From: Anaerofustis butyriciformans
GTDB lineage: Bacteria > Bacillota > Clostridia > Eubacteriales > Anaerofustaceae
Length of the DNA stretch: 64,000 nucleotides
Assembly (NCBI RefSeq): GCF_036289385.1
Contig: NZ_JAYFFH010000001.1
Coordinates: forward strand, 186,001 to 250,000
Direction of reading: 5' to 3'
Shown: positions 48,566-56,426 of the stretch, piece after piece
Layout of the letters: the number at the start of each line of letters is the position of its first letter
Position numbering within the stretch: position 1 is the first letter of the stretch
Notes under the pieces: generated by a model
Databases searched by the model: none
Told to the model about the DNA's origin: nothing
Seen by the model: only the letters and a program-made list of their open reading frames with translations
Position numbers and translations under genes: made by a program

Positions 48566-48817
48566 ATGAATTTAATTATTATATGTTTAATTATTTACGG
48601 ATTTATTAGCATGGCTATGGTGCTTTTTGCTTATAATCTAGGTTTAAAAAGTGTTAGTGAAAAGAAAGAAGAAAAGAGAAACAGTATTAAGCCTTTTTTA
48701 AAAACAAGCAAGGTAAAGATGACAAAGGAAGAAAAAGAAGCTTTTAACAAAATGAATATTGCACTTAGCAATATTGAAAATTATGACGGTACAAGCAGGG
48801 GGCAGAAGAAAGTTTAA
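48566..48817 (+). CDS. Small membrane protein, phage-linked
   Basis: An 83-residue protein with one N-terminal membrane helix (about 2-24) and a charged cytoplasmic tail (KMTKEEKEAFNKMNIALSNI). AAAGGAGG precedes the ATG. Short proteins of this shape are common just ahead of phage portal genes in Bacillota, and the portal gene is the next gene here, but I know of no defined function. The repeat array starts about four bases after the stop. Confidence 0.6.
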   Translation: MNLIIICLIIYGFISMAMVLFAYNLGLKSVSEKKEEKRNSIKPFLKTSKVKMTKEEKEAFNKMNIALSNIENYDGTSRGQKKV

Positions 48818-48820
48818 TAT

Positions 48821-49700
48821 AAGGGGCTTTGCCCCTTAAGAACCCCACGACTTTTTTACTCGCCTAAAAAAGTCGAATAAAAGGGCGCCACTAGGCGTGG
48901 GGCCTTTTACGCTTTTCGATGACTGCGTAAAACTCTGCCCGAGTTTTACTGTCAGAAAAGCTACCGCTACCCCGAGCTGTTTATGTGAGGTGGGGGATAT
49001 TTTCGTGAAATGTAAGGTTAAGGATTTTTCAAAATCTCTACCCGAGATTTTTGAAACGACCACTACCGCCACCCCGACTAATTTAACTATGTTAGGGGGA
49101 TATATTTAAGGGATACTCCCTTAACAACCCATATTTAAGGGGTGTTACCCCTTAAGAACCCCACGACTTTTTTACTCGCCTAAAAAAGTCGAATAAAAGG
49201 GCGCCACTAGGCGTGGCGTTTTAGGGTTTCGCTCTAAAGAGCGACCAGTATTTTTCCAAAGAAAAAATACTGGACAAAATTCTTTCACTCAAACGCCGTG
49301 AATACAAAGGGGCTTTGCCCCTTAAACCCCATATTTAAGGGGTTTTACCCCTTAAGAACCCCACTCTTTTTTTGCTTGTCCATTCGCAATTTTTTTTAAA
49401 AATCGCTCATGTTGTTTAAAGCTTTCAGCTTCCTGAGTTTTTATAAAAACTCAGCTGTTTCTTTGAAACAGTAAACAGTCACAATAAGAGGTAAAAAGGA
49501 CACTTCTAGGCGAAGTGCCTTATAACGCTTTTCGATGACTACGTAAAACTCTGCCCGAGTTTTACTGTCAGAAAAGCTACCGTTACCCCAATATGTTTGA
49601 GGTGTTTGTATAAAAGATAAATAAAGGCGTTGTATTTTTTATGTAAGATATTTGAACATTAATTTGAAATGTTGGTTATGGCTTTTGATGTATTAGATGT
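48821..49700 (+). repeat. Modular hairpin array with nested mini-element
   Basis: H0, H1a, H2, H3a, tail, right part of H3b (ctctacccgagatttttg with cgaccac) fused to aaaat from another unit, tail, H0 pair, H1a, junction tttcgctctaaagagcg, H1e, ctttcac half, H0 pair, then H1b interrupted by the nested element (49381-49480), H2 (gacacttct/gaagtgcc) and H3a with tail. At least two units have lost an H3 or an H3 arm. No gene seen to 49847. Confidence 0.85.
49381..49480 (+). mobile_element. Nested multi-hairpin element, copy 2
   Basis: From cattcgcaattt to cagtaaacagtc, inserted between ctctttttttgcttgtc and aagaggtaaaaagg, the left arm/loop and right arm of an otherwise standard H1b hairpin. 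This gives an empty-site comparison with the many intact H1b copies (for example 27607-27640), where gcttgtcc runs straight into aaaaaaagagg. Confidence 0.65.
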
Positions 49701-49847
49701 AAGGGGGATATGGATGGAGATTAGAAATATTATAACAGGTAAAAAAAGAGTGTGTAGATTAAAAATATAACAGAAGTTTAGCAGTTTATTGAAATTACAA
49801 AAAATAAGAGATTAATACTAAGAATAAAAAATAAAGGAGAATAAATT

Positions 49848-51797
49848 ATGTATGAAAATGAGAATTACAAAAAGACAGGCGAATGGGCCTTATATGAAAA
49901 AGGAAAGGATTTTTTAAGCAAGAAAAATGTATATGAAGAAACAGACAAGGTTTATCGTTTTTACAACGGAGATCAGTGGAAAGGTGTTGAAAGCGGAGTT
50001 ATTTCTCCTATAACTTACAACATAATTAAACCGATTGTTAAATACAAAACGGGGGTAATAAACGGTAACGGATACGGTGTTGTATTTTCACCCAACAACT
50101 TTGAAGATGCGAGATTTCAAGTGAAGATGTCTGATCTTTGCTCTAAATTAAACGAATATACTTCGATTCTTTGGGAGAACAAGAAAATTAACGCAATTTC
50201 AAGGGATATATTAAAAGATGCCTGCATTAACTCAGAGGGTATACTTTATTTAAACTATGATGTAGAGGAAAATGAGATTGTTCCGGAAGTTGTAAACAAG
50301 ACAAATATTTATTATGAAAATGAAAACAACTCCGATATTAACGATCAAGAGTACATATTAATTACAACAAGACAGAGTGTTGCCAGTGTAAAAAGGCTTG
50401 CAAGAAAAAACAAAGAGCTTGGTCTTAACAAATTAACGGAAGATGACATTCAAAAGATAATGAGTGATAACAAAACAAAAGAACAAGCCGGGGATTATGC
50501 AAAAGAAGAATTACACAACATGGTTCTTGTAATAAGTAAATTCTTCAAAAAAGACGGTCACATTTGGTTTAAGAAATCCACCGAAAATGCAGTTATTGAA
50601 GAAGAGAGAGATTTAGGACTTAAGAAGTATCCTATTGCTCATTTTGTTTGGGAGGAATTAAAAGGAAGTGCCAGAGGAATGGGTGAAGTAATAAACCTTA
50701 TACCAAACCAAATCGAGATTAACAAGACAGCTACAAGAAGGTCTCTTGCGGTAATGATGGGGGCTTATCCGAAACTTGTTGTTGACAGCAAGAAAATCAG
50801 TAACCCTGACAGTATTACAAAAGTAGGCAGCGCAATATTTACCGACAATCAAACTGTTGATGATGTAAGAAAAGTAGCGGGATACTTAAATCCTGCTACC
50901 ATGAGTCCTGACAGTAAGTCACTTCAAGATGAGCTTATACAAAATACAAAAGACCTTGCAGGTGCCGGAGATTCTGTTACAGGGGATGTTAACCCAGAAA
51001 GAGCCAGTGGTCAAGCTATTTTGGCGGTTCAACAAAACAGTGAACAAAACTTAACGGAACAACTAATCAGATTTAAAGATTTCCTTGAAGATGTTGCAGG
51101 GATAATTTTCGAGATGTGGCAGGTATACACACCAAAAGAGGGAAAAAGAATAATAATAAAGAAACCTTTAAGTGAAGTTAAAAACGAAGAAAAGAGAAAT
51201 AATTTTATTGTTGGAAGAGATGACGACATAGAGAACATGGAAGAAAACGAAAAGGACCAAAAGGGAGAAGACAAAGAAATATATGTAAGCAGAATTATTG
51301 ACAAAGAGACAATAGAAAAATTAAAAGTAAGCATTAAAATAGATATTTCTCCAAACACTCCTTTTGATAAATACGCAAGAGAAACAGCTCTTGGAAATAT
51401 GCTTAACAGCGGTCATATAACCTTTGAAGAGTATGCGAAAAATCTTCCTGTTGACAGTGTTATACCAAAAGAAGCATTAATGAACATAGTAAAAGAAAGG
51501 AAGAAAGAAGAAGACAAGATAATGAAAATTCAACAAAAGGGAGAACAAGAAAAAGCCATGATGGATACTTCTGTTATGGATAAAGATGAAAGTATGGCTG
51601 ATTCACCTCAAGGTTTGTCTTCTTCTGCCCTAAACTCTGCACTTTTAAAGGCTGCAAGTTTAAAGGGAATGGGTAGTAATGGTATGGATAACATGAACAA
51701 ACTTGGCAGTATGGGGAACATAAATGCAAATACAGGAAGTAAACAGCCAAGAAGAAGTTTAAATTTATCACCTGATAAAATACATCTGAATAATTAA
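49848..51797 (+). CDS. Phage portal protein (P22-like type)
   Basis: A 649-residue portal protein. VYRFYNGDQWKGVESGVISP and PITYNIIKPIVKYKTGVING at the N-terminus, then the central GSARGMGEVINLIPNQIEIN and AGAGDSVTGDVNPERASGQA segments match P22-type portals of Bacillota phages. The last 100 residues are a Met/Ser/Asn-rich tail. Portals form the dodecameric DNA gate of the capsid and normally follow the large terminase. Here it is flanked on both sides by repeat arrays with no packaging or capsid neighbours. AAGGAG precedes the ATG. Confidence 0.85.
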   Translation: MYENENYKKTGEWALYEKGKDFLSKKNVYEETDKVYRFYNGDQWKGVESGVISPITYNIIKPIVKYKTGVINGNGYGVVFSPNNFEDARFQVKMSDLCSKLNEYTSILWENKKINAISRDILKDACINSEGILYLNYDVEENEIVPEVVNKTNIYYENENNSDINDQEYILITTRQSVASVKRLARKNKELGLNKLTEDDIQKIMSDNKTKEQAGDYAKEELHNMVLVISKFFKKDGHIWFKKSTENAVIEEERDLGLKKYPIAHFVWEELKGSARGMGEVINLIPNQIEINKTATRRSLAVMMGAYPKLVVDSKKISNPDSITKVGSAIFTDNQTVDDVRKVAGYLNPATMSPDSKSLQDELIQNTKDLAGAGDSVTGDVNPERASGQAILAVQQNSEQNLTEQLIRFKDFLEDVAGIIFEMWQVYTPKEGKRIIIKKPLSEVKNEEKRNNFIVGRDDDIENMEENEKDQKGEDKEIYVSRIIDKETIEKLKVSIKIDISPNTPFDKYARETALGNMLNSGHITFEEYAKNLPVDSVIPKEALMNIVKERKKEEDKIMKIQQKGEQEKAMMDTSVMDKDESMADSPQGLSSSALNSALLKAASLKGMGSNGMDNMNKLGSMGNINANTGSKQPRRSLNLSPDKIHLNN

Positions 51798-51805
51798 TAA
51801 TAATT

Positions 51806-53215
51806 AAGGGGCTTTGCCCCTTATAAACCCCTAATTTAAGAGATACTCCCTTAAAAACCCTTATTTTAAGGGGTTTCACCCCTTAAGAACCCCACTCTTT
51901 TTTTGCTTGTCCAAAAAAAGAGGTAAAAAGGACACTTCTGGGCGAAGTGCCTTATAACGCTTTTCAATGACTGCGTAAAACTCTACCCGAGTTTTACTGT
52001 CAGAAAAGCTACCCCGAGCCGAACGGTTTAGATTATGTTTTATAGAGGGGTGGGACATGGTGGTTAAAATCTGGTTATGGTTTTTAATGTTTTTATTTAA
52101 GAATGTAGGGCATGGTAGTGAAAGGTGAGTTTAAGAGTTTCATAGTTTTATTTTAGGGGGTGGGGTATATTTAAGGGATACTCCCTTAAGAACCCTTATT
52201 TTAAGGGATAGTCCCTTAAGAACCCCACTCTTTTTTTGCTTGTCCAAAAAAAGAGGTAAAAAGGACACTTCTGGGAGAAGTGCCTTATAACGCTTTTCAA
52301 TGACTGTGTAAAACTCTACCCGAGTTTTACTGTCAGAAAAGCTACCCCGACCTAAGCTGTTTAGGTTGTGATTTTTTATAGTGATATGGAACATTATAGT
52401 AAAATGTTAGGTTAAGAGTTTCATAGTTTTATTTTAGGGGGTGGGGTATATTTAAGGGATACTCCCTTAAGAACCCTTATTTTAAGGGCTGTCTGCCCTT
52501 AACAACCCGACCATATTTTTGCCGAAGCCCAAAAATATGGGAAAAAGGCTTTCACTCAAGTGCCGTGAAGGCTTATAACGCTTTTCGATGACTGCGTAAA
52601 ACTCTACCCGAGTTTTACTGTCAGAAAAGCTACCCCGAGCCTAACCAATTTGGCATTTTATGTAGGGTAATAGAACATGGTGGTTAAATAAACGGTTATG
52701 CGTTTTATGGTTTTGATTTAAAAGAGTTGGATATGGTGGTAAAAAGTAGACTATAGATTTTTAGGGTTTCGCTCTAAAGAGCGACCAGTATTTTTCCAAA
52801 GAAAAACTATTAATTATGTCATTCGCAATTTTTTCTTAAAAAATCGCTCATGTTGTTTAAAGCTTTCAGCTTTCTGAGTTTTTATAAAAACTCAGCTGTT
52901 TCTTTGAAACAGTAAACAGTCAAATTACTTTCACTCAATCACCGTGAGGGCTTATAACGCTTTTCGATGACTACGTAAAACTCTACCCGAGTTTTACTGT
53001 CAGAAAAGCTACCCCGAGCCTAACCAATTTGGCATTTTATGTAGGGTAATAGAACATGGTGGTTAAAAATAGAGGAATGTGTTTTTATAGGTTTAATGTT
53101 AGGGGTTGGGGCATTGAAGATAAAAGCAGGTTACGATTTTTAATGTGTTTTAAGTTGTGAGATATGGTGTTAAATGCGATGGTGGATATTTTGAAAGAGT
53201 GGTGGATTGTTTCAT
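51806..53215 (+). repeat. Longest modular hairpin array, with nested element
   Basis: Starts 12 bases after the portal stop. Units in order: H0 x3 with H1b-H2-H3a-tail; H0 x2 with H1b-H2-H3a-tail; H0 x2 with H1c-H2(ctttcac)-H3a-tail; junction tttcgctctaaagagcg with truncated H1e, nested element, ctttcac H2 and H3a with tail. Units 3 and 4 share an identical tail start (ctaaccaatttggcat). H1c joined to H3a shows that H1 and H3 types can be exchanged. The end (53060-53215) is tail-like DNA. Reverse-strand open frames here follow the repeats and are not genes. Confidence 0.87.
52818..52921 (+). mobile_element. Nested multi-hairpin element, copy 3
   Basis: From gtcattcgcaattt to cagtaaacagtc with the same serial inverted repeats as the other copies. 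It shares the left flank attaattatgtcattcgc with copy 1 and sits in the same place of an H1e hairpin, so copies 1 and 3 probably spread as part of the larger unit, not by separate insertion. Confidence 0.6.
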
Positions 53216-53288
53216 TTGAATTTTACAATTATTCATTTGGAGCATACATTTTAAAATATTACAAAAAATAAAAAATTAATTAAATTTT

Positions 53289-53312
53289 CGACACATTTCG
53301 TGTCTTTTTTTA
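53289..53312 (+). terminator. Terminator-like hairpin just upstream of T2
   Basis: CGACAC / GTGTC arms around ATTTC with TTTTTTT. The T2 ribosome site (AAGGAGG) starts four to five bases after the T run and the ATG 17 bases after it. Confidence 0.7.
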
Positions 53313-53328
53313 TTTAAGGAGGAGTAAA

Positions 53329-55422
53329 ATGAGTAACAAAAAAGATAAATATAAGATAAATTATAGCACATATGTATCAGGAGGGAGAGCCATGGGGAAT
53401 AGTGGCTCGGCTATTAGAGGAGGATTAAGCTCTGCGTTTTCAAGAGTAAAATCAACATCAAATAAAGAAAATACATCTTCAAATAAAAGTTCTTCCGGTG
53501 GTGTTTCGGGGTTAATTAAAAGCAGTGTTGGTTCTACAGTGACTTCAAATAAAAGTTCAAACAGTTACGATAGTTCTTCTAAAAGTAACACAAACCTTGA
53601 TTATAATGTAAAGAAATATATGGGACAGAGAGGTGGAACTTTTGGGGATAAATCATATACGAAAATAGGAGATGATTTTTATTTAAAGGCAAATCCATAT
53701 TCCGGTATTGATATGAAAAAGAATAATAAGCCTAAACTTCTAAAGGAAAATCAATATAACGTATCGGAAGAAAACAGAGAAAAGATAAACAAGGGAAGAG
53801 TAGAAAGTTACATAAAAGGCATAAATCCTTATAGCGCACCGCCGAAAAACATAAGAGACGCAAAAGCGAAGGAAAGCGTGGAAAGTCTTATGAACAGCAT
53901 ACAGAAGAGGAAGAATGAAGCAATAAATAAAGGGAATTCGTTATTGAAAACTTCAACATTAGAAAAACAAAGAGATAATATGAACAGAATAAAAAACGTT
54001 CCTTTAAATGTTAGCAATATAAAAGCAGATAAATTAGGGTATGGATTTAAAGAGAATAATACAACAGATACAAATAAATTAACATTAAATAATAACATAA
54101 ATTCAATAATAAAACCTATGAATAATAAAAGTATGCAAAATAAGAATTTGTTAAGTATAAAGGAAATATCTAAAAATGTAAATAATTATGGTTTTAATCA
54201 AGATAATAAAAAAAATATTCTCAGTAGCAAAAATAGTCATGTAAATGAAAGTAACGATAATAGTTCAATAATGTTAGAAAATGAAAAAATGAAAAATTCT
54301 TCTCCTTTTCTACAAAATAAATCTGGATTTAATGAAAAAACAAAAAGTATAAATAAAGTTTATGATAATGCTAATAAAGTTCGTAAAGCAACTGAAAGAA
54401 TTAATAATATTTCGGATTTAACAATTAAAAATATTAACAATAAAATTAACAAACAAAATGAAGAAATATATAAGCAAAAAGAACTTGAAAAACAAAAAAA
54501 TAAAAAGGTAGCCAATGTAGGTGACTTTAGACAGTATATCGAGAATATAGGAAAGTTAAATAAAAATCCAGTTTATGGAAGTAAAATGTCGATAAATGAT
54601 GTAAATTTATTAAATAAAAAATATGATGATTTTATAAAAGCAACACCATATGAGGCCCAAAAATATAAAGATTCATTATGGGCGGCATTTAAAATTAAAA
54701 CTTTATATGATTATTATAATAGAAAAAAATACCAAAAAGATCATACAACGACAGCAATTCCAAAGTCAACGATAGATAGCATTATGAATAATGCTGTTGA
54801 TTATGGTAACTATAAAGATGCAATTCCTGATGATATTATTGGAAAAAATAAAATAGAAAAAATTGATAATATGAGTGATAAACAAAAAGCAATGATAGTT
54901 GAAAAATTTGAGAAAAAATATGGGGGAGAAAATATTGAAAAAAATCTAAAAAAATATGGAGGTGAAAACTTAGCATTTGATAATCCTTTAGCATTAAGTA
55001 CTAATCCTGCATTTAGAAACCAGAGTGTAGAAAAAATTCAAAATATGTCTATATATGAAAGAAAAATTGCATTTATTATTTCAAGAGAAAATGGACAAAA
55101 GGCTGCAGATATTTTTATGAATTATTTAAGTTCTAAGATATCACCAAGAAATAATTTACAAGCAATGGATTTAACAGAAAATAGTTTAGCTTCATTATAT
55201 GGATTTGCAACAGTTGATGATATGAATGGTAGAATAGATAATTATAAAACGAAAACAAGATCTATTTTTGGTATGGATAATCCTGAATATAATGATTCAT
55301 TGAATTATGCAGTATCTAATAAAAAGAAAAACGGTACCGCTTTAGAAAAGTTAGCAATAAAAGCTGCGGAAGAACAAAATGATTTAATATTAAAATTTTT
55401 ATATAAAGTATTTGGTTTTTAA
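53329..55422 (+). CDS. T2: Ser/Asn/Lys-rich protein with conserved N-terminus (putative toxin or virion protein)
   Basis: A 697-residue protein starting MSNKKDKYKINYSTYVSGG, with AAGGAGG before the ATG and no signal peptide. Residues 1-195 are nearly identical to T3, then the two part completely. A long low-complexity part (200-390) precedes a repeat-like block (VYGSKMSINDVNLLNKKYDD, related to the T3 repeats) and the middle domain shared with T1 (about 525-590: KYGGENIEKNLKKYGGENLA, NMSIYERKIAFI). The C-terminal 110 residues end ILKFLYKVFGF. It is followed by a terminator and Imm3. Position after the portal would suit a minor head protein; toxin function is inference. Confidence 0.6.
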   Translation: MSNKKDKYKINYSTYVSGGRAMGNSGSAIRGGLSSAFSRVKSTSNKENTSSNKSSSGGVSGLIKSSVGSTVTSNKSSNSYDSSSKSNTNLDYNVKKYMGQRGGTFGDKSYTKIGDDFYLKANPYSGIDMKKNNKPKLLKENQYNVSEENREKINKGRVESYIKGINPYSAPPKNIRDAKAKESVESLMNSIQKRKNEAINKGNSLLKTSTLEKQRDNMNRIKNVPLNVSNIKADKLGYGFKENNTTDTNKLTLNNNINSIIKPMNNKSMQNKNLLSIKEISKNVNNYGFNQDNKKNILSSKNSHVNESNDNSSIMLENEKMKNSSPFLQNKSGFNEKTKSINKVYDNANKVRKATERINNISDLTIKNINNKINKQNEEIYKQKELEKQKNKKVANVGDFRQYIENIGKLNKNPVYGSKMSINDVNLLNKKYDDFIKATPYEAQKYKDSLWAAFKIKTLYDYYNRKKYQKDHTTTAIPKSTIDSIMNNAVDYGNYKDAIPDDIIGKNKIEKIDNMSDKQKAMIVEKFEKKYGGENIEKNLKKYGGENLAFDNPLALSTNPAFRNQSVEKIQNMSIYERKIAFIISRENGQKAADIFMNYLSSKISPRNNLQAMDLTENSLASLYGFATVDDMNGRIDNYKTKTRSIFGMDNPEYNDSLNYAVSNKKKNGTALEKLAIKAAEEQNDLILKFLYKVFGF

Positions 55423-55503
55423 TATATCGTATAAAATATAACTAAATAAAAATTAATTTAGAAGAATCGATGAAAGAAAATCCTTGTGAATTTTTTGAAG
55501 AAT

Positions 55504-55531
55504 AGAAAAGACACCGAGGGGTGTCTTTTCT
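55504..55531. terminator. Bidirectional terminator after T2
   Basis: AGAAAAGACACC / GGTGTCTTTTCT stem around GAGG; same core (gacaccgaggggtgtc) as the terminators of the Imm genes. Confidence 0.85.
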
Positions 55532-55584
55532 ATTGTGTTATGTTTAAATAATATCGATATAGCTTATATTAAAGAATAATGTGT

Positions 55585-55590
55585 TATAAT
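55585..55590 (+). promoter_or_regulatory. Extended -10 of Imm3
   Basis: TGTTATAAT (55582-55590). The 70 bases up to the gene start (taatatcgatatagcttat and onward) are almost identical to the region upstream of Imm7. Confidence 0.6.
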
Positions 55591-55620
55591 TAAATCAATA
55601 GTTGTATTGTAGGGGTTTTT

Positions 55621-56349
55621 ATGAAAAAAGAAAGAACAAAAGAACCATTAAAAAATAAAAAATATATTTATTATATATATTTTATTATAATAATTGCATT
55701 GGTAGTCTTATTTCCCTTGTATAAGAATTCGGCAAAAGGGGATTTGCGTGGAAAATGTTATGAATATTTAACATTAGAGGATGGCAGCACTAAGGAATAT
55801 AGAATGTTATTAGAAATAATGTATCCAAATCCAACATATGGAATTCAATACGTAAATAGCAAAGTTGATTATGATATTGTTGAGAAAACTAAAGAAATTG
55901 AAAAAAAGAAAGTTAAAGACCTATATTTAGGATTAAAAGAAATTGAAAAAGAATATGATAAAGTGAAAATAAAGGTTACTTCATATAATTATGCTGATGC
56001 ATATAAAAATGCGGTTATGGCAACAAATAAGTATATAGAACAAAATAAAAACATAAGTAAAGAAGAAATACAAAAATACTTTGCAAAGCAACTTTAATAT
56101 GAAGGTAGTAAAATAATAGACAATAAAGAAAAGACTGTAATGTATGTATACAAGAAAGAAGAAGCCGTATCATATGATAGTAGTAGAGGTGGTCATGTTG
56201 CTTTTGAAATAATGGAATTACCGGGGCAAAAAGATAACCTTGATTTCTTAAACGCAATGCTTGGTGGACTTGTTGAAGAAATGGACAGGACGAAGCTGCC
56301 TGAGGGGGTTGACCTTGAAGAGACTTTGCAGTTAATGGGGGTAGAATAG
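55621..56349 (+). pseudogene. Imm3: member of the Imm family broken by an in-frame TAA
   Basis: Membrane helix at about 18-38, then the NTF2-like region (VKIKVTSYNYADAYKNAV). The frame stops at TAA (56095-56097) within AKQL-stop-YEGSKII. All paralogues have GAA (Glu) here, including Imm9 with caacttgaacatgaagg, so a single G-to-T change broke the gene. The same frame goes on to the standard family end VEEMDRTKLPEGVDLEETLQ and stops at 56349. Full length would be 242 residues. It follows T2, so the matching immunity candidate for T2 is dead or made as a truncated form of 158 residues. Confidence 0.8.
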
Positions 56350-56366
56350 ATAAATAGATTAAGAAT

Positions 56367-56394
56367 AAAAAGACACCGAGGGGTGTCTTTTTTT
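56367..56394 (+). terminator. Terminator between Imm3 and T3
   Basis: AAAAAGACACC / GGTGTCTTTTT with GAGG loop. The T3 ATG is about 33 bases downstream with no promoter between, so T3 needs read-through. Confidence 0.85.
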
Positions 56395-56426
56395 GTTAAA
56401 AAAATATTTATTTAAGGAGGGATAAA

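Noticed and set aside
51876..52394. Reverse-strand open frames in the arrays as small genes
   Set aside because: They follow the inverted hairpin sequences, share the same translated words from array to array, and lack ribosome sites.
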